NCBI GenBank assembly: GCA_946800325.1
Contig: OX326959.1
Span: forward strand, 39,236,908 to 39,300,907
DNA: 64,000 bases
Direction: 5' to 3'
Source of the DNA: Luzula sylvatica
Taxonomy: Eukaryota; Streptophyta; Magnoliopsida; Poales; Juncaceae
Positions 51,343-62,717 of the stretch are shown here, piece after piece. The notes under the pieces were generated by a model. The model had not been told where the DNA came from. It did not search any database and was given only the letters and a program-made list of their open reading frames with translations. Made by a program: the position numbers and the translations under genes. Position 1 is the first letter of the stretch. Every line of letters begins with the position of its first letter.

Positions 51343-53400
51343 GTGGACGAAAGACCATCGAACCTTCTAAATTTACATTTCTCTTCTCCCAAATATATAA
51401 CATTATCCTTTTATATTCTTTCTTATCATTAAAATAAGATATATATAATAATTATTTTCCTAATACTTGGTTGAAAAATCAATAATATCACTTCATCTTT
51501 TTTCGATGATATATTGGAGTGGTTGAAATATCAATGCACCATACTTAGTTGAAAAATCAATAATACGAAGACTCTTTTACAATTTTCCCATTTTGACCAT
51601 TTTATTTTACAGTTCTCTCGTTTTAAGGAAATTTTTCAATGATATACATCTTTAAATAAATATTAATCAAAAACAAAAAAAACTAAACTTTTAAAAATAA
51701 TTACCAATTTAACATATTCGTACTTTGAGAATTTGGTCAAAATCATCCGGTCACACATCTCCATTTCTTTCTTCCCTCTCAAATATTGAAATAGGTTATG
51801 TATGGTTTCCCCATATATCAACTAAACATCCTTAATATACTAATCAACATAATCAATTAATATACGGTGTATATTAACGTGTAGATTATATTGATTAACA
51901 CTTATAATTGTTCTACATGTGTTAATTAAATGATATATGATTATATCACATGTTAATTAACATATTTTTACTCATGTTAATTGTAATTTACTCATTTTTT
52001 TATTTTGCACATATATTAGCATCCTAATGAATCCACATCATCATCGTTATTCATGATTATTTACCATTAAATTTTGTGATGTGTCTTCGTCTTATACATC
52101 AATATTATTTTTGATCATTTAGTACTTGTTCGGTAATCATGGAATAAGAGATTAGGATGGATTAATTCATTTACTTCCACCGAGTGGAACATGTAGATGG
52201 TGTTCGGCAATCATGGAATAGCAAGGAATAGAGGAATAAGTAGCTTAATCCTTCCTATTCCCGTCGAACAATATGAGAAGAACAAGAAATAAATAGGTAG
52301 ATTAGTGGAATTAGCTTCTTCCAAATAAAACATGGAATTGCATTATTTCATGGATTAAGCAAATTTTGTTGACAAAAATACCCTTGATTATGCGTTTGTT
52401 TGTTTACGTGTCATTAACTGATAATACATATTTATTATATTTTTCCCTCCTCATTCTTCCTTTTGCATTTGCTTTTCTTTCCAAGAAATCGAATAATTAT
52501 TTGAATCGTTATTTTTTATTATTATCATGGTACTTGTTTTAATTAATTAAAATAACTCAATTTCATTTTATTATTATGATATTTGTTTTATGCTTATTAA
52601 TTTGTTAAATATGGTTAAGGATAATTTGATCATTAGTTATTATTTATATATTTCAAACCAATAATTGTATTTCATTAATATCACCGAACGCAGTTGGAAT
52701 ATAGTGGAATAAGTTGGATCGAGAGGATGGAAAAGAGAATAACTCTCTTCCATGGGGGACATGGAATTACACTCTTCCAAGCAATGTTGTAAAAAAACAC
52801 TGAAAAATATCGAAAAACGATGTTGCGGTGGAATACCGTACTGTTTGTTTACCGTATTTGAACACTTTTTCCTTAAAAAAATATTTTTTTGTCCGTAAAA
52901 CAATCGTTTTTTACTTCAATTATGATGGGTTATTTATTTTTTGGTCCAAAACTTTCCAGCCCGATTTTATTATTTTCTTGTTTCTTCTCTGGCATGATGG
53001 TTGTTGCGTGCTACTATTGTGAAACTCTTTATTTCTCTCTCGAAAGCAAGAGGAATTGTATTTTGATACCAAGTTATTTTAATGATTTTACGATTTAGTT
53101 TTTGTTTGATTTTAAATTTGTATTTTGATGTTACGTTTATATTGTTTGATGTTGAATTGTTATATTTTATTAAGACTTTGTATATTAATTTTTGTATTTT
53201 AAAATTCGTTTATGTTTCATTTGACTATTAAAAATGAAATTATATATATGTTGTTTTATATAATTATATTATTAACAATTTAAGTGACCGTTTTACGATC
53301 ATTTTGAAGGAAATACAGTTATAGATCAAATAGAAGATTGTACAAATAAGGACAGATGAACGTATGCGTTCGTCGAAACGATTGGATGTATAATGAGATT
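51343..53400. other. Repeat-derived intergenic DNA
   Basis: AT-rich. 52126-52695 has repeated TCATGGAATA words and TTCGGTRAT-like ends suggestive of a Harbinger-type MITE, without a clear target duplication. CAATGTTGTAAAAAAACA at 52782 matches the left terminus of the MITE at 19498, but no right terminus was found. No gene seen. Confidence 0.4.
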
Positions 53401-53424
53401 ATGCAAAGCTGACATATATTACAC

Positions 53425-53653
53425 AGTCCGTCACGATGGACTGGTTGGTCCAACATGACGGACCTATAGTAATAATATGGCAACCAATCGGTGAGTCTAG
53501 CGTCATTATGGACTGGTTGATCCGTCATGACGGACTAGCATCCCGATGGACTGGTTGGTCCGTCCTGACGGACGAGCATAAAAACGGCTATCTCAGTAAA
53601 TGTGATACGTCCGTCACGACGGACCATCCTCCGTCATGACGAACTGTAGTCCG
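53425..53653. repeat. Second palindrome array, TCCGTCATGACGGA type
   Basis: About eight copies of a 14-bp palindrome with variants TCCGTCACGACGGA and TCCGTCCTGACGGA, several linked by GGACTGGTTGATCC-like spacers. The same linker style is found in the array at 17690-18235. The surrounding sequence to about 54260 looks like retroelement non-coding DNA, but LTR ends could not be established. Confidence 0.8.
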
Positions 53654-54590
53654 AATTCTGAGTTGCCAATTTTATTTTGATACTCGTTAATCATATAATT
53701 AATGGTGAGACTAATATAAGATATTCATCTCTTCTCTCTCCGTACATGGTTGATTCCAGATCTGATTGTTGAGCAAGAAAGAGAGAAAACTCCATTAGAG
53801 TTGAGAGTGAGAATCAAGCAAGTTTACGGCAAATTTGCTTGGGAAATTTGTGCGTAACCGAGAGAGGAAACTCGCGATGGATACGGATAGAGAGATCTCA
53901 ACTGAGATCTTTCGTTGTGGTCAAACGAGATCAAGTTCGAGCAAGGTCGAGAAAAAACCGGAAGCAATCCGGTTGTATACGACAAGGCAAGGCTTCATCA
54001 ACGGTGTCGAATCGTGCGGGCGTGGGACACACGTGTTACCGAGGATTCGAGCAGCAAAAGAAAGCAACTACGAACGCGTCAACCCTTCTTTGTGATCAAT
54101 TTCACGTGGTATGACGCTCTATAATTGTTATAAATGTAGTTGCATTAGATTCGTACTCTCGAAGTCGTCGGCGTGGTCATCGGGATCGGCTCGAACCGGG
54201 CCTGTCGTTCCGCTGTGCGGGAATCGGTAGCGGCGCCGATACCCAACAGGTTAAGTATCATTTTTTACTCTTAATAGGTGGTTAATTGTAATATGACAAA
54301 GTCAGGGATAGAAAATCATGGATTGAACATCTTTCGCCAGACCCTCTGCCCTCTCCCGAAAGAAGTTGTATTTATACCGGATCATGCTTCTTCGTCTTCA
54401 CTTTCTTTCTCTTCCCTCTCTCATTTTTTGTTTTTTCTCTCCAATCCGGCATAAAATTATGTTGTTATATTTTGATTTTTCTATTTAGTTATCTTGTGAC
54501 ATTTTGGAATTTCTGTCATGATTTTAAATTGATTTTTTAATATAACATGAGAAATAATTAAAACTCATGATACAATACTTCAACTTAACA
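53654..54590. other. Probable retroelement-derived region
   Basis: Follows the palindrome array. It includes a GC-rich stretch ending GGCGCCGATACCCAACA near 54252, which looks like the end of an LTR, but no partner or target duplication was found. Short overlapping ORFs (53835-54124) show no domain. Confidence 0.35.
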
Positions 54591-54591
54591 C

Positions 54592-54771
54592 TAATACATA
54601 TAACTCTATATCATGAACCATATTATGTTGATTAGACCATTATCCTAAATTCAAGGCCGGCCCTATGTGTATGAATTTGAGATCCGGGTCTGGGGACTGG
54701 AATGATGAGGGGCCTTTTTTTTGTTTATTTTAGTATACACTCGTACACAAGACATGGGCTTGTAGAAATAG

Positions 54772-54805
<34 letters not shown>

Positions 54806-55790
54806 ACCCATTTCTTCGACTATCTATTTTGCACTTCCTTTACTTCTCTCAACCCTCACTTTCTGCTCTATTTTTTTTTTCATGCCATCTGAAATGAGCT
54901 TCTCGCGTTGAGAAATCAGAATCAGCTGGAGATAGGATGCCTTCAGATCAAGGTTGTTTTGCGAAGTGTCCGTAAATATGACGGCGTGCTGCGTAGATTC
55001 GTGAAGCGTTCATTCATGCGATTCATTATTTGTTGAGTTTCAAGAAGCATCTTGAGCATTTTCACCTAAGAGTTGTTAGCACCGTCCTTCTTTCAAAAGT
55101 GTTGCTTTCTCGAAAAGCAATTCTAAATAACTTCCTTCTGGGGTCATTAATTTTTATTTAAGTTCGGTCAAATTTGCAAATTTTGATTCATTTGATTTGG
55201 AAGAACTTTGAAGAAATTTCTTCCAATGAAATTAGTGTAAACTGAGTCTTTTTTATTTGATTTGGATTCATTTTGATAATTAGATTTCTATTTAAGCATT
55301 GGAGATAAAATCAAGATAGTACAGAGGGTTATTGAAACATAAGTTGTTGTTTTTTTACATTACGACTGCATTTAGAAAATTAGGATCAAATTTAGATATT
55401 CAATTTAAATTTTAAATTAAAGTTATGTTTAAGTGAGGTGCAAAACATAAGGTGCATCTTAGGAAATAAAGTGACTTTGATACGTATTAAGATGAAAAGA
55501 ATCATGAATATTAAAGGATCTAGTAGTATTACAGAAAAAACTATTTATAGGACGAAATCATCAGAAATTGTTAATATGATCTTTATTTAAAATAGGCCTC
55601 GGGTCCTAAAATATCTGGGACCGGCCCTGCCTGAATCCTATAATCCTATATCATGAACCCTATTATGTTGATTAGACCATACACCTTATACCTGAATCAT
55701 ATAACTCTATAGCTTGAACCCTATTATGTTGATTATACCATACACCCTATATCCTGAATCATATAGCTCTATATCATGAATCCTTTTTAT
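54592..55790. repeat. Minisatellite of about 65-75 bp, interrupted by a transposon
   Basis: Units containing CTATATCATGAACC, then TATTATGTTGATTAGACCAT and CCTGAATCATATA, occur once at 54598-54651. They occur again at about 55630-55698, 55699-55764 and partly to 55785. The intervening 978 bp is the hAT-like insertion. Confidence 0.8.
54652..55629. mobile_element. hAT-like element with CARGGCCGGYCC termini
   Basis: Left end CAAGGCCGGCCC, right end GGGACCGGCCCTG. Flanking octamers CCTAAATT and CCTGAATC match at 6/8, but the host is a tandem repeat, so some match is expected anyway. Internal CT microsatellite at 54773-54803. No transposase domain recognised. A related right terminus is at 61107-61141. 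Confidence 0.6.
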
Positions 55791-58279
55791 TTTTTAGAAC
55801 TTTTTTTTGTTCATCAAATTTTCAAAAATTATTTTTTGCCTCTTATTTGGATGCATTTAAGACCTGAAATGAGCACTAAATTTGTCCCAAAAAATTCTAA
55901 TTTGTTCTGCTTCGTAGGATTTACAACTTTCATCTCACAAATTTTTTCTAATTCTCATCCTATCATTGCTTAAATCTATTGACAAAAGGGTAAAAGAAAT
56001 CAACTCTCTTTCGTCATACCTCTTGGCGAAAGTGAGGACAATTCAGTCTAATTGTAATCAGTGATTGCAAGGATGAAAAATTCTGGATTTGTAGTCTTCG
56101 CCAAGGACTGAAACCCCTACAGCCCCCAAGAAAGCATTTAATCCTCTCTCCAAAACAAAAAATTACACACAAAGCCATAAACTTTACGCAACAGAAGATC
56201 GTCAATTTTTCAAAACAGATTCTGTTAGAGCTTAAAATTTATGCTTTCTCCTCTCCATTCAAGAACAACAGGACACCTCCAATAAACTCCCCTCTTCACA
56301 AGAAATATAGAAATAACAAACGGCACTCTCCATTTTCTTGCAAAAAATAGACATGATAGTAAAACGACCATAACTTCCTCCACGATTCTCCAAATCTCGC
56401 GAAATTTTCTGCAAAATGATTGTGGCCACGTCGTGCATCAACATGGCTTTCCAATTTGAGCAAAACAGACTCTGTTTGGAGCTCCAATTGTTGATTTCTC
56501 GATAAATACACTCGGATCAAATCTGAAAAGGGATATCTTCTCCACAAGCCGCGATGCTCTAAATTGAGCTTCCCTTCACCTTTCTCCACCTCCATTGATA
56601 CTTTTCTCAAAGTTTGGAGCTCCAATTTTGAGTTGAGCACGAGCTTTTAGAATTTTCTCCAAATTTTCAGCCCCAAACTCAAGTCTTGATCCAATCGAGG
56701 TCTCTAGCTCAAATCAAAACTCAACCTTCGCTCCTCCACCTCACTGGACCTAGAAGGAAGCTCAAGAACACTCAAAAAGTCCAAAGCCATCAAGCTCTCA
56801 AGCTTTTAGGTTAAATGTTCCTTTTTATTTCTGAATTTTTAGGGGTTTTAATTTGATTTTCTTTGTAAAACTTAATGATTTATGTTTGACTATTTTAAAT
56901 GAAGTGTATTTATTGTTTATGATAAATCTCTTAATTTTTCTGAATTTGTATAATGTTTTTTTGAATTTTCTTGTTAAGTAATTTTAGTTTCTGATAATTT
57001 TCTGGTACTGTATTGTAATTTAAATTTCAATTAATTTGTTTATGTTTAAATTAATCTAAAAATATGTTCTTATTAACCATCATTTGTACTTAAATTCCCT
57101 GCAAATGGTTTTCCCTTTTGATCATAAGTTATTATGCAAAAAAAATCTCAAATTTCACTTCTAGCACAATTTTTTGAAACTGTTGATTCTTTTTGTGCTT
57201 TTGTTATAATTTTTTGGATACTTTACATGACTTGAAAAGTTAAAATAAAGTCACCTTGTTGTAGATATAGATCTATTGTTTCTACAGAAATCTTCCTCGT
57301 TCCATTTGGACTTTTTTTGAAGAAGTTGTGATAGTTTAAAGTTGAGGAAAATTTAATTTTGTAAAAGGTGATTTTGAGTTTTCCTAAAGATATTAATTTT
57401 TGTCCTACTATCTCGAATATTTTTCTTGCATTTATAAAATTTACTAAGTGATAATAATTATATATTCTAGTAGACCGTTTGATCTAGTTCGATAAGAAAC
57501 ATGTCTCGTTGAATTGGAGCATTTTATGATTTGTTGTGAAATTATAAAAACTGCAGAAAATCTAAATCTAAAAGTGTATTTTTGATACTCTGAATTTCTT
57601 GATTTTTTCTTGTTTTAATTTGTATTTTCTGAGAATTTTGGATTGTGAAAGATTAATCTAAGTATACTAATTTTAAATTATGAGAACTTAGGAACTTCAC
57701 GAAATGCTTTTGTACCTTTATTTGTTGTTAGCAGTACCAATTGATGTTTGAATTGACTATTTCAAATCAATTGTTGTGGATTTTGACTTTATTTGCTTTT
57801 TGAAGGGTCACTTGAGTAATAAACATAAACTATTGCTAGCAGTACCAATTGACCCGAGTTCGAACAAAATTACTAAACTTAGTAAAATAGTAAATTATAT
57901 TGTTGAAAATTTCTTGCTCCCAGAAGGAAGTAAATTAGTAAAAAAATCTTCAGAGATTACGTTCAAACGAAAACGAAAACGAAATCAAGATTTTTCAGAG
58001 CAAAATTTACCCTGCTTCATCAGCAAAAGACATTTATCTACAAATAATATTGGACATTTTTCTCCGGAACATAATTTTTGCTGACGTGGCATGATTTTTA
58101 AAGTTCACATTAATGCAGAATTTTATATCTTAATTTATGATTTAACAATTAATTAAAATGTTAATTACAAAGGTGCTAAATCATAATCAAGTCATCAAAC
58201 ATATGAAGATAAGTTTGAGAATATATCCAACATTTCTTGAAAAAAAAAATAAACACTAATTATGTCAAAGAAAGAAATA
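55791..58279. other. Unassigned region 3' of the NLR fragment
   Basis: Contains frames up to about 114 codons on both strands without recognisable domains. AGCAGTACCAATTGA is repeated near 57731 and 57838. I searched it specifically for leucine-rich-repeat sequence belonging to the upstream NLR and saw none. Confidence 0.45.
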
Positions 58280-60107
58280 TTACCTCTGAGCAAGTTGTTC
58301 TATATACCCATTGGCTATTTCCTCCATTGTACCACGTTTATCATGGGGTATAAATCCTTCCGAGATCCATAGCCAACTAAGCAAATCGGCATCGAGTTCG
58401 TAATGCTCGGGAAAGGAAGCGAAGTACATGAAGCATGGTTTAAGATTAACCGGCAAATCCTCGTAACTAGCGCCTAGAATCTCTAGACAATGATTCCCAT
58501 CGGTTTCCCAGTCCATGATTGGCAGTGCTCTATCCCAGGAATTCACGTCATCACGATCTTTTGTCGATAATAGACCGCCCACTACAACTAATGCCAGAGG
58601 CAATCCATCACATTTCTCTGAGAATTTCGTGGCTATCCCACGTAAGTGCGTAGGATAGCCTTCGTTGAAATTTTCTCCGGGAAAAGCCTTTTTGAAGAGG
58701 AGCTTTAGGCTTTCGTTTCCGTTCAAGGGGAGAAGCTCCAATGTAGTCCGGCCTGCTGCCCTAGCAATTTCGATCGATCTGGTCGTGATCAATACTCGAC
58801 TCGCATTGTTAACATTTGGTAGAATATCCATGATATGGGACCACAGATCGCGTTCCCAAATACCGTCCAAGACGATAAAGTATCTCTTTTGTTTTAGTTC
58901 ATCACTGACTTGGGAGCAGAGAAAATCTTCGTCGTATTCGTCTTCTTTTATAGATTTATTGCGAATCTTCTCTAGTATTTTTCTCAAGAGATTGGCTCTT
59001 GTGAACCCTTGTACATTTAACCATACACAGGCATCGAAGTGATTCTTCGCCGTTACACTGTGAATAAAATAAAAGAAACTATAAAAATTTATTTTATTTT
59101 ATTGTGTAATACACATAAAAATTAAAATATTGAATATGTTAATATTAGGACATGTCAATTAAATTAAATGCTCAATTAATTCGTTAATTCATTCAGTTAA
59201 AAATACTAATCAATTCATCTCAACATACTTTGGTACCTCATCAATGGTATTTGAGTGAGCTACGAGGACTGCATATATAACCCCAATAATAATCGTCACA
59301 CGTTCAAGCTATAGCCTACACGCATGAGTTATATTTCCTTCAAAGAGGGATCTCTTTGTAAGAAAAGTTAAATCTATATACCAACCTTTGATAAACTTTT
59401 TCGGCCAGAGCTGTCTTTCCGCATCCTCCGGTTCCGGCAATAGACACCACGGAACGTCTTAACGTGTTTTTATCAAGAAGTAATCCAATTATTTTTTCCC
59501 TCTCAGCATCAAAGCCAACCAGATCTATCTCGTGAGCCTCGGGCACGACAGGTGGGCTGGTATGCAACCTCGCAATTCCGACTGCGCTCTCCTCCAACTT
59601 TTTTATATTATATCTGAAGGACAAATATACACAAAAATTAGAAAAAACTAATTAAAGTTCCGCTCGAGTCAATTTTATAACAACAATGCATTCATACCTG
59701 TCTGTACTTTTCTGAATCCCCTGGAGCTTAGTCTCGATTTTGTCAATATCACCGTTAAGTATGTGCATACCGACAAGTTTGATAATCGGATTAATAGTCA
59801 CCCGCTTCACGATGTTGGAACACCACGGTTGTTTTACACTGCCTTTCTCGACCTTTAGTAAGAATTTATCGATGACATCCTCTATCAAGAAAGACATTTC
59901 CCTGACCTCTTTTACCCAGGTTTTAACTCCTTCGGTGTTATCCCCGTTATTTCTCTTCGCATCGGCGTCTTTCAGAAAACTCTGAATTCGTACCAACTCG
60001 CATTTCACCGATTCTACCTTATCCTCTACGTTGTAGAGCATGATTGCTTCTTTAAGTACTGCATCTCCGAGCTTTACCAAAAGAGAATGCACAATAGCCT
60101 GAGCCAT
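58280..60107 (-). CDS. Truncated CC-NB-ARC (CNL-type) resistance protein, no LRR
   Basis: Intracellular immune receptor family. Three exons: 60107-59698, 59613-59386 and 59057-58280, phases closing to 471 residues. The N-terminal Rx-type coiled coil has the EDVID motif (SFLIEDVIDKFLL). NB-ARC follows: P-loop GTGGCGKTALAE, kinase-2 RYFIVLDGIW (normally LDDxW; the second Asp is Gly), RNBS-B RVLITTRS, GLPL CDGLPLALVVVGG and RNBS-D LKPCFMYFASFPE. It ends QLAQR at a TAA stop before the MHD motif, and no LRR exons are seen in the next 8 kb. The stop coincides with a good splice donor (AG/GTAATA). It could be a CN-type decoy or regulator, a fragment, or a longer gene whose 3' exon has been lost. Confidence 0.85.
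59130..59290. repeat. Dispersed TTAATT-rich repeat in an NLR intron
   Basis: Resembles 33740-33985 in order and content of blocks (ACATGTCAATTAA, TACTAATCAATTCAT, CCTCATCAATGG, GCATATATAACC). Ends and family undefined. Confidence 0.5.
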
Positions 60108-60699
60108 TTGTTTCGCTGTTTGTAAGCAATTTTCTAACTTGCGTTTTTCAGGTGGTTTTTGAAGTAGTTAAGCGAAGTTTGAGAAGCTAATCTCTTTTTT
60201 GTGGGATAGAACAAATTATGGAACCAGATTTTTTGAAAGTTTGAAGATTAGAAGCTGAAGGGTAATAAGTCTAATGGCTTCTTAACTATGGAGAGGGCAC
60301 CCGGTATTTAATACATGTTCCAAAAAAATTCAACGGTAATGCAAAAAAAAAAATTCCAAATTCCAAATTCCAAATAACAAAATCAACAATCTTTTATAGA
60401 ATATTACAAAAATGACGTAACTAAGTTCGATTAGCTCAAAGAAAATCACTTCTTCAACTCACTCCAATTGAGGATTGCTAGTGCACTCCGGAACGTCACA
60501 TTGAACCACAGCGTGTCCCGTGTCAAAGCGCAACGGTAAAAGAATACGCCATCAAAAAATATACGAGCGACGTTTTTTATTGCATGGGTCTAGGGTCCTA
60601 TAAAATAAGGGGTTCATTTTATTTTATTGCATATTATAAAATTTAAAACATACAAAGAAAATAACAAATCAAGTGTTTGATTCAAAAATAAAATAAGCA
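60108..60699 (-). promoter_or_regulatory. Upstream region of the NLR gene
   Basis: Non-coding. Expected to include the NLR promoter and leader; no specific element can be supported. Confidence 0.35.
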
Positions 60700-60707
60700 C
60701 ATCACAG

Positions 60708-60896
60708 CAATGTTTTAAATTGCGATATAGTGAATCATAACGTTCGGAATGTAATTTACACGAGATCATCGTTATTGCGCGCTATAACGGTGATATTGTG
60801 CCGTTATTTAGTAGATCGCGGTATTGTGTGTTAGAAATATTTACCGTTATTTGCGCTAGCTATAACAGTGCAATTGCGGCGCTATTTAAATCATTG
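60708..60896. mobile_element. Short hAT-like MITE
   Basis: 189 bp between CAATGTTTTAAATTGCG and the complementary-type CGCTATTTAAATCATTG. Flanks share only ATCAC (60701-60705, 60898-60902), so the 8-bp duplication is degraded or the ends are slightly misplaced. The interior is rich in GCGATA/TATAACG words. Confidence 0.55.
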
Positions 60897-61106
60897 ATCA
60901 CTAGTAAGTTTTATATTTCGTTGATCGCAACAAGTTGTTTAATCTTTGAATTAACGGTTTTAACGGTTTGCGACCCTTTTTGTTCTTTTTGAAAAGATAT
61001 ATTTTTTATTTGATAAGATAGTGCGCATATGAGAGAAATAGTATTGTTATATAATTCTGAGTTTTTTCAAACGAATGAGAAAAATGTCGTTTTCAACAAA
61101 AATAAT

Positions 61107-61141
61107 AGGGTCTTTTTTCGAAATTCTCGAGACTGGCCCTG
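61107..61141. mobile_element. hAT terminus remnant
   Basis: GGGTC...TCGAGACTGGCCCTG resembles the right end of the element at 54652-55629 (GGGTCC...GGGACCGGCCCTG). No matching left end found. Confidence 0.4.
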
Positions 61142-61169
61142 ACGCCTCATATACCTTTCATCTTCATAT

Positions 61170-61880
61170 ATAGGTAGTTATTTTTATATCTTTCACCTTC
61201 ATATTTATAACTTTTAACAATGAAAAATATATAAATAACAACAGATCTTTTAACCATAATATACAAAAAACATAAATAACAAGTATTTTATATATATTTA
61301 ATTCATAGTATAGAAAAAGTAAAATATAATAGTAAAAAGATATAAATAACAATAGATATTTTCCATATTATAGAAAAAAATATAGATAATAGTATAAAAT
61401 GTAAATGACAACAAATCTTTAATCCATAATATATATATAAAAAAAAAAAAAGCAGTAAAAGGCAAGTTTTCAAGTTCAAAAAGGTGTTATATCAAGCAGT
61501 CTCTAGGTCAGTTGCTTACTCATGAGTTGTTGATAGAAAATATACACACTTCCTCCGCCACTCTAAAACTATTGCACGGATTTAGTCTTACCTTTTTTTG
61601 GCTTGCCACTCAACCGGTCTTTAATCCCAAAAGTACAGAGAAAAGATATAAACAATAGTAAAAAAATATAAATAAGAACAAATATTTCATCTTTAGTATA
61701 GAAAAAGGGTATAAAAAATGTATAAAACTTATCTTTAATCCATTATATAAAAAAATTATACAAGAGTAGAAAAGAAAGGTATAAATAATAATAAACACGA
61801 TATAAAAACAACAAATCTTTTGTCTATAGTATAGAAAAAAAAATATAAAATAATATAAAAAGGTATAGGAAAAAATAAAA
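61170..61880. repeat. Degenerate TATAAATAACAA tandem repeat with an insertion
   Basis: Units of roughly 60 bp (TATAAATAACAA, AATCTTT, ATAATATAGAAAAA words) fill 61170-61450 and 61625-61880. About 175 bp of unrelated sequence (61455-61625) lies between. The long minus-strand ORFs here are artefacts of the repeat. Confidence 0.6.
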
Positions 61881-62548
61881 AGGAACCGAACAAAGAGCAG
61901 TGAGTAGGACAAGTATGGAATGAGAATAGACCGAACAACAAGACAGGACATCGGACAACTCTGAATTGTATTTTTTCAGAATACAAAATCATTCCTCAAA
62001 AAATTAGTGAATTTATATGTAATGTAAAAAATTATACTCATTAAATAATGCATATGTAAGTATTTTCTGTATCGAAAAAAATTATCCTCATAAAATAATA
62101 CATATGTAAGTTTATTACTCTTAAAAAATATATACTTGCAAAATCATTTTTTCTAACCATACTTTTGTCATTTAATCGAGAGGTTTTGAACCGAGTTTGC
62201 GTTCTTGTTCTTTATCAAAAATGCGTGCATATTTTTCTCTCCAAATGGTTCAAATCGTTGCGGGCCAAATCACATATCATTCCTTAATCTTCATGTATGT
62301 CAAACTTTATCGATTGACGAGCCAAGATTTATTTATGTTGGTGGCTTCGTATCGTAATTTGGCCGAAATAGTAAATCACATAGTCCTTACAAATATACGC
62401 CCATATTTTGCATTTTTTACATTTTGCCATTAATGTTTGTAGAGCAACGTTCATGACACGAGCCATAAGCATCTTAGCGAAAGTTGACTACAAAACGTTT
62501 CTATCAACATACAGCACATTATGGGGAAAAAATATGGGCAAGTAGTCT

Positions 62549-62717
62549 TTTATATACTATGTTGCACGGATACGAATACGGGTATCGTATCCGATATGAT
62601 ACGGATACGAATACGACTATATAATTATTATTTTAAAGTATCTGTATCCGTATCGGATACCCGTATCCTCAGGATACTTCTGCGTTTTTGAAATATCCGC
62701 GTAACATAGTTTATATA
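62549..62717. mobile_element. hAT MITE with perfect 8-bp target duplication
   Basis: The element is 62557-62709 (153 bp), with termini CTATGTTGCACGGATA / TATCCGCGTAACATAG (two mismatches). It is flanked by TTTATATA on both sides (62549-62556 and 62710-62717). The interior is a set of GGATACGAATACGGGTATC-type palindromic words. Confidence 0.88.

Noticed and set aside
52126..52695. Harbinger-type MITE
   Set aside because: Repeated TCATGGAATA words and loosely inverted ends, but no convincing termini or target duplication.
52782..53310. Second copy of the CAATGTTGTAAA hAT MITE
   Set aside because: Left terminus matches, but no right terminus or octamer duplication was found; at best a fragment.
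53835..54124. Three overlapping + strand frames of 69-91 codons
   Set aside because: Mutually overlapping, Arg/Ser-rich, no domain; sits in probable retroelement non-coding sequence.
56296..56640. 114-codon minus frame downstream of the NLR, considered as an LRR exon
   Set aside because: No LxxLxLxx periodicity; not a leucine-rich repeat.
57776..58084. 102-codon + strand frame
   Set aside because: Starts at GTG rather than ATG, shows no recognisable domain, and has no exon partner.
61610..61992. Minus-strand frames of 78-113 codons, Tyr/Phe-rich
   Set aside because: Generated by the TATAAATAACAA tandem repeat; no start context or domain.
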